DNA of 64,000 nucleotides, from contig CAVQGY010000004.1 in NCBI GenBank assembly GCA_963712165.1, forward strand, positions 1 through 64,000, read 5' to 3'. Under the pieces are notes generated by a model. That model was not told the DNA's origin. It saw only the letters and a list, made by a program, of their open reading frames with translations, and did no database searches. Positions 34,542 through 42,926 of the stretch are shown in pieces; the first letter of the stretch is position 1, and the number at the start of each line of letters is the position of its first letter. Source of the DNA: B10-G9 sp963712165. GTDB lineage: Bacteria > Chloroflexota > Anaerolineae > Anaerolineales > UBA11858. The position numbers and the translations under genes are program-made.

Positions 34542-34570
34542 AACAGAAGCGATACCCGCTTCTGTTTTTT
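34542..34570 (+). terminator. Intrinsic terminator
   Basis: AACAGAAGCG (34542-34551) pairs with CGCTTCTGTT (34557-34566) around a 5-nt loop, followed by a run of T. It ends the lipid kinase/SH3 operon and may also serve the convergent LuxR-type gene. Confidence 0.92.
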
Positions 34571-34586
34571 CGTCTGGTAATATCCC

Positions 34587-35258
34587 CTAATCTTTAGATA
34601 AATGGACCAGGTGATTTCGGAGATTATGTTTCACTGCATAGGCTGCTGCCTCTGCCCGGTTGCTGACGCTCAGCTTGGACAAAATGCTGCTGACATAATT
34701 CCTGACCGTGCCTTCCCCAAGATAAAGGGTTTTGGCTATTTCTCGGTTAGTTTTTCCTTCTGAGACATGGATCAGAACATGTTTTTCCTGGTCAGTCAGG
34801 TCTGTAAAAGCTGAGGCTTCCTCTTCCCTGGCAGCTTTCCGTACCTCTTTGAAAACACGCTGCGTAACTGCAGGATCCAGCAGGGCTTCCCCGCGACCAA
34901 CAGCTTCGATCGCGTCGATCAGCTCATTGCTGCCTACCTGTTTTAGTACATACCCTGATGCGCCAGCTCGTATGGCAGAAAAGAGCATCTCGTCCTCGGC
35001 ATAGGAGGTGAGCATGATGATCTTTGTGTCAGGATATTTCTCGATGATTTTTTCGCAGGCCTCAATTCCCGATCCTCCTGGGAGGCGAATATCCATCACC
35101 ACCACATCGGGATGATACTGGTCAGCTTTGGCAATGGCATCCTCGCCGGTGGCGGCTTCAGCCACGACCTGGAATTTGGTGTGTCGATTGAGCAGTGATT
35201 TTAAACCCAGGCGAACAACTTCATGATCATCTACTAACATAATTCGCTGGAAAGACAT
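34587..35258 (-). CDS. NarL/LuxR-type response regulator
   Basis: A 223-residue DNA-binding response regulator. The receiver carries DD at 10-11, phosphoacceptor D56 (VVVMDIRLP), T and K (TSYAEDE, YVLKQ). The C-terminal LuxR HTH (LTDQEKHVLIHVSEGKTNRE) follows a linker. AGGAGA lies six bases before the ATG. It has its own strong promoter (35285-35313), closely like the efp promoter. No histidine kinase is nearby, so its input is unknown. It lies downstream of the kinase/phosphatase operon in the same direction. Confidence 0.95.
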   Translation of the reverse strand: MSFQRIMLVDDHEVVRLGLKSLLNRHTKFQVVAEAATGEDAIAKADQYHPDVVVMDIRLPGGSGIEACEKIIEKYPDTKIIMLTSYAEDEMLFSAIRAGASGYVLKQVGSNELIDAIEAVGRGEALLDPAVTQRVFKEVRKAAREEEASAFTDLTDQEKHVLIHVSEGKTNREIAKTLYLGEGTVRNYVSSILSKLSVSNRAEAAAYAVKHNLRNHLVHLSKD

Positions 35259-35284
35259 TATCTATCTCCTGATATATTGGAGAC

Positions 35285-35335
35285 AGTATATACTAGACTG
35301 GGCTGACTGGCAAGGAACCCCAAACTTTGTGACTA
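35285..35335 (-). promoter_or_regulatory. Promoter of the LuxR-type regulator, efp-like
   Basis: Minus strand: -35 TTGCCA (35308-35313), 17-bp spacer containing CAGTCTAG, -10 TATACT (35285-35290), with TAGTCACAAAGT (35324-35335) upstream. The upstream 12-mer, the -35 and part of the spacer are identical to those of the efp promoter, with a 1-bp difference in distance. The regulator may bind here itself (inference). Confidence 0.75.
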
Positions 35336-35358
35336 TATCCTGCACATGGTCCGAGAGG

Positions 35359-36078
35359 TTATTCCTGGTCTCTCTTGTAATCCACAAAACGATATCCGAC
35401 CCCACGTTCTGTCAGAATGTATTTAGGATTGGAAGGATCTTCTTCGAGTTTTTTCCTTAAATAATTGACATAGAGACGAACGTAGTGAGGCTCGTCCTGA
35501 TATTCGAATCCCCACACCTTGGAAAGCAGCTGCTCGTGTGTGTTCACCCATCCTGCATTTTGAACCAGGTGATATAAAAGCCGGTATTCGGTGGGGCGCA
35601 AATCTACTTTTTCTCCTTCTACCCAGACTTCCCGCCGAGAAAAATCAATCGTCAACCGGTCATCCACTTCTATCAGGTCCACTTGATCTTCCTGGAATGT
35701 TCTTGTTCTCCGAAGCACAGCGCGAATCCTGCTTACCAGCTCTCGAGGGCTGAAAGGTTTGGTAATATAATCATCAGCTCCCAGTTCTAAACCCTGGATG
35801 CGGTCATCTTCTTCCCCTTTTGCGGTCAGCATGATCACAGGCACATTATTCACTTCCCGGATCTTGGCCAGGACTTCAAAACCATTGATATCTGGCATCA
35901 TGATATCCAGCAAAACCAAATCAGGAAGCTGGGTTCTGACCTGTTCAAGGGCTTCTTTTCCATTATAGGCAGTGATGACCTGGAATCCGTCCTGTTCCAG
36001 ATTGAGCTGGATAAAACGGACCATCCTTTGTTCGTCATCTACAGCCAGGATCTTATATCGGGTTTTATCACTATTCAT
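35359..36078 (-). CDS. OmpR/PhoB-type response regulator
   Basis: A 239-residue response regulator. The receiver has DDE at 14-16, D58 (VLLDIMMP), T and K (MLTAKGEED, YITKPFSP). The C-terminal winged helix shows DLRPTEYRLLYHLVQNAG and the YVNYLRKKLEEDP/ERGVGYRF signature. It is the last gene of the kinase-PP2C-VWA-FHA operon; only 1 nt separates it from the small gene before it. GGAG precedes the ATG. No sensor kinase is present, so Ser/Thr phosphorylation by the operon's kinase is a reasonable idea (inference). Confidence 0.95.
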   Translation of the reverse strand: MNSDKTRYKILAVDDEQRMVRFIQLNLEQDGFQVITAYNGKEALEQVRTQLPDLVLLDIMMPDINGFEVLAKIREVNNVPVIMLTAKGEEDDRIQGLELGADDYITKPFSPRELVSRIRAVLRRTRTFQEDQVDLIEVDDRLTIDFSRREVWVEGEKVDLRPTEYRLLYHLVQNAGWVNTHEQLLSKVWGFEYQDEPHYVRLYVNYLRKKLEEDPSNPKYILTERGVGYRFVDYKRDQE

Positions 36079-36079
36079 C

Positions 36080-36325
36080 TTACTCCCTGACGAAGCTAAC
36101 TACTTCTTCTCCTGAATCACCCGGGAGGATCTCAATAAAGCTGATCTCAGATAAGGGCCAATAAACGGTGACCACATTATGCTCAAGGAAAATCAAATCC
36201 TTGCCGTCACGCTGGCGGGGATTGCTTAACTTAATGATTGTGTCTGTTGAACCGGGAAAATCTTCAACTTCCGCAAGCATCGCGTCGGCATTCCTGATAT
36301 GGACTATCACTGTCATCGCCATCAT
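36080..36325 (-). CDS. Small unrecognised protein in the kinase operon, 81 aa
   Basis: An 81-residue soluble protein with alternating beta-like segments (MTVIVHIRN, TIIKLSNP, DLIFLEHNVVTVYWPL) and an acidic C-terminus. Two ATGs are possible (36325, 36322), with GGAAGG just upstream. It lies 12 nt after the FHA gene and 1 nt before the OmpR-type gene. I recognise no family; the position suggests an accessory part of the same signalling module. Confidence 0.7.
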   Translation of the reverse strand: MMAMTVIVHIRNADAMLAEVEDFPGSTDTIIKLSNPRQRDGKDLIFLEHNVVTVYWPLSEISFIEILPGDSGEEVVSFVRE

Positions 36326-36337
36326 TTACCTTCCTCG

Positions 36338-36856
36338 CTACAATTCACTTGGCAAGATCACTTTAAGACTGAACTTGCCCAGGGTTAACACATCACCGTG
36401 GTTGAGGGGCACTTCTGAATTTGCCGGTATTTCATAACCATTGACAAAGGTTCCATTTGCGGAACCCTGATCTATGACATATACCTTGTTCTTTTGAGGG
36501 TCGATCCGGATCGTGGCATGAAGCCGCGAGACTCCCTGGTTGAAGGCTTCATATTTATTGAGATCAACATCCGGAGCGATAACCTGTCCATCAACAAATC
36601 TACCAATAGAGAACTCATTCTGGACTGGCAGGTTAATCGCTTCCTCTCCTGCTGAATAATAAAGGATGAAATCCCTTTCTTCCAGCAGCTGTTTGGGAAT
36701 AGTATTGGAAATATCTACATTTAGCCCCTTGATCTTGTTCGGGTAAACCAATGTATTGACTTTTTGATCAGAAGCATATGCTAACTGTGATCCGCACTCT
36801 CTGCAGAACAGCACGCCGTGATATTCCTGGTTACCGCATACTTTACATGTGATCAT
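36338..36856 (-). CDS. Zinc-ribbon / FHA domain protein
   Basis: A 172-residue protein. The N-terminus is a zinc ribbon (CKVCGN...CRECGS, cysteines at 4, 7, 18, 21). The C-terminal half is an FHA domain with SIGRFVD, GVSRLHATIRI and GSANGTFVNG, the residues that read phosphothreonine. It should recognise a partner phosphorylated by a Ser/Thr kinase, most likely the one in this operon. Its start overlaps the stop of the DnaJ-VWA gene in ATGA, so the two are coupled. Confidence 0.93.
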   Translation of the reverse strand: MITCKVCGNQEYHGVLFCRECGSQLAYASDQKVNTLVYPNKIKGLNVDISNTIPKQLLEERDFILYYSAGEEAINLPVQNEFSIGRFVDGQVIAPDVDLNKYEAFNQGVSRLHATIRIDPQKNKVYVIDQGSANGTFVNGYEIPANSEVPLNHGDVLTLGKFSLKVILPSEL

Positions 36857-38310
36857 GTTTTTTCCGGAAGCATCAAGTGTATCGTGCCGTATTTCAGCTC
36901 TTTTTTGCCTGTTGGGCTGAAATTATGATGGGATCGAATATATTGGGCTTCGTTCATGGCAATCTTTGCCAACCCGCTCTCACCTTTCGCCATTAAATGA
37001 GATGACAGGTTCATCAAGCGCTGGAAGGCAGTGCCAGGATCGCCAACTGCAATATCACGCTGAGCTTTTTCCTGCAAGCGGAAAAAAGTAAGGTGGGATA
37101 TGGCGCGGATGATCTCAGGAATGGGCGTGATCAAATCCTCGGATTTCTCCACCAGATTTCGATCAAGGGTTAAAGGTATGGTTATGTCTTTACCGGTCCT
37201 CTTAAGTGAAAATTCTCCAAAGGCAATCACTGCCCGGTCAATCTTTTCAGGAACGGGGTTTACGAGAAACTCAAACAGAAGTCGATGAGGTTTGTCTTTT
37301 TTTAAAATCCCCAGGGCATATGAATCTTGTAGAGGGAGAGGAAGGGCTTCGGGGAGAATTCTGAACACTGATAGGATTTGTACTCCCGGAGCAGGTAGTA
37401 ATTCCAGACTGACTCGCCTGGAAGTGGCTTGCTTGAGGGATGAGATGGTTTCTTCGAGGAATTCTTTGACTTGTTTCAAGTCCTGCACAAATCTGGTTTG
37501 ACCGCCAGTGAGAGCACATAGTTGATCTATGAAACTATCATTCCACTCAATGCCAATCCCAATTCCGCTGATGCTGATGTCATTTTCCGCTGCTTGTTTT
37601 GCCAGGGAGAGGCAGTTGTCCTCATCACCATATGTGTGCCCATCAGTGATGAGAATGATGTGATTCACATAATTACTGGTTTTCTTTTTCGTGATCTCTT
37701 TATAACCGGCTTCCAATCCCTGGAAGATCTCCGTTCCGCCTTCCGCAAAGAGGCTATTTACACTGACGTCGATCTTCCTGTTATCTGGTTGGGACTGACT
37801 GGGGAGCAGTACCTTTGCGAAGTCATTAAAACTGACCAATGAAAATTGATCATCTTCGTCCAGGTCTTGGATGATCTCCTTGGTCGCGGCTTTAAGTATA
37901 TCCAGCCTGTCCCCTGCCATAGAGGTGGAGTTGTCAACTACCATTGATAGATTCAGCGGAAGATTGGAGACGTCTCTTTCCTCTTCAGTGGTTACGATAT
38001 CGATCATGGTATATATGGTCTGGGGCTCTTCCAACCGGAGCAGGGAACTCTGACTGTATTCGATATGGGTCAGAATATTGGGAATTCTTTCTGCTGGATC
38101 ACGCCCAGCATCATAGGTGTCCTTCTGTTTAGGATCAGATAGTACTTTGTAGGCTTCCTGAATATCCAAAAAGAGTTGTGTGGCTCCCTCGTTCTTATTA
38201 ACGTCGGGATGGGCTTTCCTGGCAGCCAGCCGATAAGCCTTCTTGATCGCTTCTTCGGAGGCACCGGTGCCAATATTCAGCCGTTTGTAAAAATCTGTCT
38301 TATCAGGCAT
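36853..38310 (-). CDS. DnaJ domain / von Willebrand factor A fusion protein
   Basis: A 485-residue fusion. Residues 1-70 form a J domain with the HPD tripeptide (KAHPDVNK), which stimulates DnaK-type chaperones. About residues 115-290 form a VWA domain with an intact MIDAS: DNSTSM, the GGTEI threonine and ITDG. The rest is beta-rich, followed by a helical C-terminus (REKAQRD-like segment near 420). VWA domains bind protein partners through a metal ion; with PP2C and kinase neighbours this fits the TerY type of module. The start has weak AGGT upstream. It lies 15 nt after the PP2C gene and overlaps the FHA gene. Confidence 0.93.
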   Translation of the reverse strand: MPDKTDFYKRLNIGTGASEEAIKKAYRLAARKAHPDVNKNEGATQLFLDIQEAYKVLSDPKQKDTYDAGRDPAERIPNILTHIEYSQSSLLRLEEPQTIYTMIDIVTTEEERDVSNLPLNLSMVVDNSTSMAGDRLDILKAATKEIIQDLDEDDQFSLVSFNDFAKVLLPSQSQPDNRKIDVSVNSLFAEGGTEIFQGLEAGYKEITKKKTSNYVNHIILITDGHTYGDEDNCLSLAKQAAENDISISGIGIGIEWNDSFIDQLCALTGGQTRFVQDLKQVKEFLEETISSLKQATSRRVSLELLPAPGVQILSVFRILPEALPLPLQDSYALGILKKDKPHRLLFEFLVNPVPEKIDRAVIAFGEFSLKRTGKDITIPLTLDRNLVEKSEDLITPIPEIIRAISHLTFFRLQEKAQRDIAVGDPGTAFQRLMNLSSHLMAKGESGLAKIAMNEAQYIRSHHNFSPTGKKELKYGTIHLMLPEKT

Positions 38311-38325
38311 ACCTATCAGTAAAGA

Positions 38326-39249
38326 TTAGGAAAACTCGACCAGTATTGCAGATATATTATCAGGGCCTCCGGCATCGTTAGCTGCATCGATCAATCTGTC
38401 ACATATATCCTGGGGTGAGACGCCGGATTTGATGATCGACTGCATACCTTCTTGGCCTACGATGCTCCAGAGGCCATCAGAGCATACTAAAAGGTAACCG
38501 GTCTTTGGCCGCTTAGTGGAGATGATTTCCGGTTCAAAGGGCTCGCCTTGGCCAAGAGCCCGGTATAACACATTGCGCTGAGGGTGGACGGCAGCTTCTT
38601 CAGGTGAGATCTGCCCCAATTCCTGCAGTCGCTTGACAAGTGAGTGATCCCTTGTGAGCGCTTCGATAACACCCTTCTTGTCTACAGAGTAAACCCGGCT
38701 ATCCCCTACATGAGCGATGGTCATCTGGTCTCCAATGACCAGTACAGCTGTGATGGTTGTGCCCCCGCCATAGGATTTAGTAATGATCTCCATATTGGCT
38801 TGTTCGATGCCATTGTGGAAGATCTCCCGGAAAGACAGCTCACTGGGGTGAGGATCCAGGCTCATCAGGGGGGTGTATATCTCCCTCAGGACTGTGCCAG
38901 CTATGGTTCGGATCGCCAGTTCGCTGGCTATTTCACCGTTCTTATGACCTCCCATGCCATCAGCTACCATATAAAGGCCAAAAGGGAGCTCCGTTTCATT
39001 ATAGGAGAACATGGTGGTCAATGTAAAGAAGGCATCCTCGTTATGGTTTCTTTGTTTGCCAGGTGAGAGGCCATACCCGACATTGATATGCGGTGAGCTG
39101 TATCCGACAGCCTTTGTATCTACCGGGGTGGTTGTTTTGTCAAGCTCTTTGGTATCAATTGTTAATTCACGGTCCACATACTCTTTAACAGAGTCATGGG
39201 ACTTCGGCTGGAAAAGATTTTTGAATGTCGTTCGTAATTTATTAATCAT
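38326..39249 (-). CDS. PP2C-family Ser/Thr phosphatase
   Basis: A 307-residue PP2C (PPM) phosphatase. An N-terminal stretch of about 55 residues is charged and probably flexible. The catalytic domain has GKQRNHNEDAFF, VADGMGGHKNGE, HVGDSRVY, CSDGLWSIVG and the terminal GGPDNISAILVE; all metal-binding aspartates are present. It should reverse phosphorylation by the PQQ kinase encoded 25 nt upstream. No membrane segment is seen, so it is cytosolic. Confidence 0.95.
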   Translation of the reverse strand: MINKLRTTFKNLFQPKSHDSVKEYVDRELTIDTKELDKTTTPVDTKAVGYSSPHINVGYGLSPGKQRNHNEDAFFTLTTMFSYNETELPFGLYMVADGMGGHKNGEIASELAIRTIAGTVLREIYTPLMSLDPHPSELSFREIFHNGIEQANMEIITKSYGGGTTITAVLVIGDQMTIAHVGDSRVYSVDKKGVIEALTRDHSLVKRLQELGQISPEEAAVHPQRNVLYRALGQGEPFEPEIISTKRPKTGYLLVCSDGLWSIVGQEGMQSIIKSGVSPQDICDRLIDAANDAGGPDNISAILVEFS

Positions 39250-39273
39250 ATTTTCCCGGTGATGGTAGGCATA

Positions 39274-41100
39274 TTAGACTGGTAGGGCATATAACTTATT
39301 GTCTGTGGCGCCGATATACAGGGTGTCATTTACGATGATTGGGGATCCAGTGATCGATCCTTCCGTCTGGTATTTCCAGCGTAACCGCCCACTACCTGCG
39401 TGCAGGCTGAACACCAAGCCGTCCACGTTGCAAAAGTAGATCGCCCCTTTATAGAAAACGGGGGAGCTGTTGATTTGATTATCCGTATCGTAGCTCCAGA
39501 CCTTGTTGGCAGATTTGATATTGATGCAGTAAAAGGTGTTGTCAGTGGAACCCACATAAACATGATTCTCATTGGTAGTGGGTGTGCTGATAGATCCGCC
39601 TTCCATGCGGTACCGCCAGATCACCCATCCTGATTTGGCATCAATGGCATATAATACACCGTCCAATGAGGTGGTATAGATGGCATTATCATAAAAGTGT
39701 GGTGAGGCAGTCACCGCCCGTTTTGCAGCGGTTCTCCAGCGGATATTTCCACTGAAGTCATAACACTGGATCTCCCCATTTTCAGAGCCAACAAAGACAG
39801 AATCGGCAGCGACTATGGGACTGGAACGAACTCGCGAACCCAGATTAACGGACCAGGCTTCCCTACCTGCCAGGATATTTAGCACATGCAGTCTTTCATC
39901 ATCGGAACCGATGAATAAATGACCTTCGGCGATAGTTGGAGATGAATAGATTGCGCCGTCTGTTGATTGGACCCAAACCTTTTTCCCTCCCCTGGTTGAG
40001 ATGGCGTGTATATATTGGTCTGTGGAACCAAAATAAACTTTGCCATCATGGATGGCTGGTTTACTGACTATGCCGCCGTTAGCAGCGTATTTCCAGATGA
40101 AATTGCCATTATCAGCTTCCAGGGCATAAAGGTTATGGTCATAAGAGCCGATATATAAAACACCATCCCCATAACTGGCGGTGCCGCGAATTTCATCCTC
40201 ACAGGAAAATGTCCAGATCGGCGAGTGGCTCTGGTCCTGGAAGAGCTGGGTAGCCTGAGCAACGGAGATTTCTTCCTCGAGCATGCCGGTTTGTTGTGCC
40301 AAGGCGATGAAGTTCTTTCGCATCACAGAGGCGGACTCATACCGATCCGGGGGGTTATACATCAGCGCTGTATTGACTATGGATTCCAGGGCTACGCTGA
40401 CAGCTGGATTGGCGCCCCGGATAGGTCGTTCATCAAAGGTGAAAGGGGGTTCGGTTCGAGGATCTTGATTGGTCAGGAGGTGGTGAAGGGTTGCACCCAG
40501 GGCATAAATATCAACTGCAGGTGACGCTTCTCCGCGGTATTGCTCGGGGGGAGAATAACCTTCAGTGCCGATCATCGTGCCCTTCGAGCCAGTCTGGAAG
40601 GTCTTGGCGATACCAAAGTCTACCAGCCGGATTTGGTTGCGCCTGGTGATCATCACATTGGCGGGTTTGATATCGCGAAAGATGATCGGCTCAGGTTCGT
40701 GGGTGTGAAGGTAATCCAGTACATCGCAGAGAGCGATCGCCCAGGCGATAACCTCTTCTTCGTTAAAAGGCGCCCGGCGCTGCTGGAGCTTGATTTCCAG
40801 GTTGTCGCCCTCAATGAATTCCATGACCAGGTAGGAGCGAGTGCCGAGGGTGAAATAGTCGTAAATGGTGGGGATAGAGGGATGGCTAACTGTGGCAAGA
40901 ATGTTGGCTTCGCGCTCAAACCCTTCCACAATGGTTTTTTGGATCTCAGGATCGGTAGCCTGGCTGATCATTTCCTTGACAGCTACGATCTTTTCAACCT
41001 TAAAGCGCAGGTCCTGTGCCCGATATACTGCACCCATGCCTCCCCGGCCAACAGTGGATAGGATCTTATATCTTCCTTCCAGTTTGGTGCCGGGCTGCAA
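39274..41100 (-). CDS. Ser/Thr kinase with PQQ-type beta-propeller
   Basis: A 608-residue fusion. Residues 1-270 form a Hanks kinase: GRGGMGAVY, VAVKE, FRDIKPANV, DFGIAK, GTEGYSPPEQYRG. From about 300 to the end run seven or eight PQQ/WD-like blades (repeats such as LYIGSYDHNLYALEADNGNFIW). No transmembrane segment is seen, so the propeller is cytosolic, probably for ligand or partner binding. The TTG at 41100 gives a normal family N-terminus but has no ribosome site; an in-frame CTG at 41157 has GGGAGG six bases upstream and would add 19 residues. It leads a six-gene operon; a TATAAT lies at 41195-41200 on the minus strand. Confidence 0.92.
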   Translation of the reverse strand: MQPGTKLEGRYKILSTVGRGGMGAVYRAQDLRFKVEKIVAVKEMISQATDPEIQKTIVEGFEREANILATVSHPSIPTIYDYFTLGTRSYLVMEFIEGDNLEIKLQQRRAPFNEEEVIAWAIALCDVLDYLHTHEPEPIIFRDIKPANVMITRRNQIRLVDFGIAKTFQTGSKGTMIGTEGYSPPEQYRGEASPAVDIYALGATLHHLLTNQDPRTEPPFTFDERPIRGANPAVSVALESIVNTALMYNPPDRYESASVMRKNFIALAQQTGMLEEEISVAQATQLFQDQSHSPIWTFSCEDEIRGTASYGDGVLYIGSYDHNLYALEADNGNFIWKYAANGGIVSKPAIHDGKVYFGSTDQYIHAISTRGGKKVWVQSTDGAIYSSPTIAEGHLFIGSDDERLHVLNILAGREAWSVNLGSRVRSSPIVAADSVFVGSENGEIQCYDFSGNIRWRTAAKRAVTASPHFYDNAIYTTSLDGVLYAIDAKSGWVIWRYRMEGGSISTPTTNENHVYVGSTDNTFYCINIKSANKVWSYDTDNQINSSPVFYKGAIYFCNVDGLVFSLHAGSGRLRWKYQTEGSITGSPIIVNDTLYIGATDNKLYALPV

Positions 41101-41251
41101 ATATTCGAGGGTCTTTGATCTCTTATCGAGATTTTGGGTGATTTTTCTGGTTTCCAGATGAAACCTCCCTGAGGTTTTATTGAACTACCACCTTATTATA
41201 TACTTTTTCAACTGTCTCTAGTTTTCTTTAATGAAAGGATTGTATCATAAA

Positions 41252-41280
41252 GCCCTGCCTGGTGACCAACCAGGCAGGGC
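41252..41280. repeat. 12-bp inverted repeat between divergent genes
   Basis: GCCCTGCCTGGT (41252-41263) and ACCAGGCAGGGC (41269-41280) form a perfect stem with a 5-nt loop. It lies upstream of both the PQQ kinase (-) and purB (+), where a terminator is not expected. Elsewhere in 41101-41394 I see a minus-strand TATAAT (41195-41200) and a plus-strand TATAAT (41337-41342). Confidence 0.6.
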
Positions 41281-41394
41281 GCAGACAGTTCAAAGCCAAT
41301 TAAAAGGATAGGAGGCGGGATTTCCCCGGCAGGGATTATAATGAATGTGGCTTAGCTATTCTTTCTGGATACATCTTAGCCCCGGGATGAAGAT

Positions 41395-42786
41395 ATGACC
41401 GATCAAACTACATACCAATCACCGTTCAGTTGGCGATATGGATCACAGGAGATGCGCGAACTGTGGGGTGTTAAGAGGACCCGCCTTTTATGGCGGAAAA
41501 TCTGGACTGCCCTGGCAGAAGCGCAAATCCCCTTTGGCTTGGTCACAACCGATCAGGCAGCGGAATTAGGGTCCAAGGTATCTGATTTGAATTTGGATCG
41601 GTCATTTGAGTTGGAATTAAACCTCAAACACGACTTGGTGGCGGAATTAAGCGCGTTTGCTGAACAATGCCCCTCCGCCGGGGGGATCCTGCACCTGGGT
41701 GCAACTTCGACGGATATCAAGGATAATGCTCTGGTCATACAGCAGAAAGAAGCCCTGGAGCTGATCCTGGCTCAGACCAGGCAGCTGCTGATCCTGTTTG
41801 CTGACCGAATCCAGGAATGGGCTGATCTTCCCCTGATGGGTTATACCCACCTCCAAGCGGCAGAACCAACCACATTGGGTTTCAGGCTGGCAGGTTATGG
41901 ACAGGATCTGCTGATGGGTTATCTGGATTTGGCTGATTTATCCGGACAGATCAAAGCCAAGGGTTTTACAGGAGCGGTCGGGACAAGTGCCTCGTTTGCC
42001 GCCTTACTGGGTGAGGAGAATTTGCCTGGTTTCCAGGAAGAGATGTTCCGTAAACTGGACCTGGAATTCTTCCCGGTGACCAACCAAACCTATCCGCGGC
42101 TCCAGGATTATCAGCTGATATCTCGCCTGGCAGGAATAGGCGCTCCTCTCTATCGATTGGCTTTTGATCTGCGCATCCTGCAATCTCCGGGATTTGGAGA
42201 GCTGTCCGAGCCTTTTGGCAAGGCTCAGGTGGGCTCTTCGGCGATGCCGTTCAAGCAAAACCCGATCCTTTCCGAAAAGATCAACTCCCTGGGTAGGTAC
42301 CTGGCCCAATTACCCAGAATCGCCTGGGATAATACTGCTCACAGTCTGTTGGAGCGTACGCTGGATGATAGCGCCAATCAGCGGATCTATCTGCCGGAGG
42401 CTTTTTTATGCCTGGATGAGATCCTGACTGGAGCCCTGCGAATCCTTTCAGGTCTGGAAATCCGTCCGGAGGCAATTCAACGGAATTTGCATGAGTTCGG
42501 CTTGTTCGCAGGAACCGAAAGGCTGCTGATGGAGCTGGTCAAAGCTGGTGCAGATAGGCAGGAGATGCATGAGATCATCAGGGCCCATACACTGGCAGCC
42601 TGGGATGAGGTCCGTCTGGGCCAACCCAATCCGATCAAGGATTTGCTGGTGAATGACCCGGCTCTGACCCAATATCTGGATGAAAAGCAAGTGGACACCT
42701 TTCTTGAAATCAGCGCTTATTTGGGGGATTGTGTGTCCCGTGCGAATGGTCTGGCAGACAAGATTCGCCAGACCATCACTGGCTGA
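41395..42786 (+). CDS. purB: Adenylosuccinate lyase
   Basis: PurB cleaves adenylosuccinate to AMP and SAICAR to AICAR in purine synthesis, releasing fumarate. The 463 residues show the fumarase/aspartase-superfamily signatures: HLGATSTDIKDNA, GYTHLQAAEPTT with the catalytic His, and the C-terminal GSSAMPFKQNP loop with the catalytic Ser. The ATG has only a weak GATGAAGAT context upstream. A TATAAT at 41337-41342 may be its -10. The perfect AT-rich hairpin at 42847-42872 could end its transcript. It is not in an operon with other purine genes. Confidence 0.96.
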   Translation: MTDQTTYQSPFSWRYGSQEMRELWGVKRTRLLWRKIWTALAEAQIPFGLVTTDQAAELGSKVSDLNLDRSFELELNLKHDLVAELSAFAEQCPSAGGILHLGATSTDIKDNALVIQQKEALELILAQTRQLLILFADRIQEWADLPLMGYTHLQAAEPTTLGFRLAGYGQDLLMGYLDLADLSGQIKAKGFTGAVGTSASFAALLGEENLPGFQEEMFRKLDLEFFPVTNQTYPRLQDYQLISRLAGIGAPLYRLAFDLRILQSPGFGELSEPFGKAQVGSSAMPFKQNPILSEKINSLGRYLAQLPRIAWDNTAHSLLERTLDDSANQRIYLPEAFLCLDEILTGALRILSGLEIRPEAIQRNLHEFGLFAGTERLLMELVKAGADRQEMHEIIRAHTLAAWDEVRLGQPNPIKDLLVNDPALTQYLDEKQVDTFLEISAYLGDCVSRANGLADKIRQTITG

Positions 42787-42850
42787 TCCTTCAATAATGG
42801 GGGACAACTGGAAACGCTTTCCGTCCGGGCAGATCTCAAAACCTACAAAA

Positions 42851-42902
42851 ACAAGTTTTTAGACTTGTTTTTCTTGTATACAAGTGTTATAACTTGTATA
42901 CA
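42851..42902 (+). promoter_or_regulatory. satD promoter with two ACAAGT-N6-ACTTGT operators
   Basis: -35 TTGTTT (42865-42870), 17-bp spacer, -10 TATAAC (42888-42893). Two copies of ACAAGT-N6-ACTTGT lie at 42851-42868 (over the -35) and 42880-42897 (over the -10), 29 bp apart. CTTGTATACA is also repeated at 42873 and 42893, 20 bp apart. The first copy is part of a perfect 10-bp stem (AAAAACAAGT/ACTTGTTTTT, 42847-42872) that could also be the purB terminator. A third copy precedes the DUF3307 gene. Confidence 0.7.
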
Positions 42903-42926
42903 GTATCGATTAGGGAGAGGTGGAAA

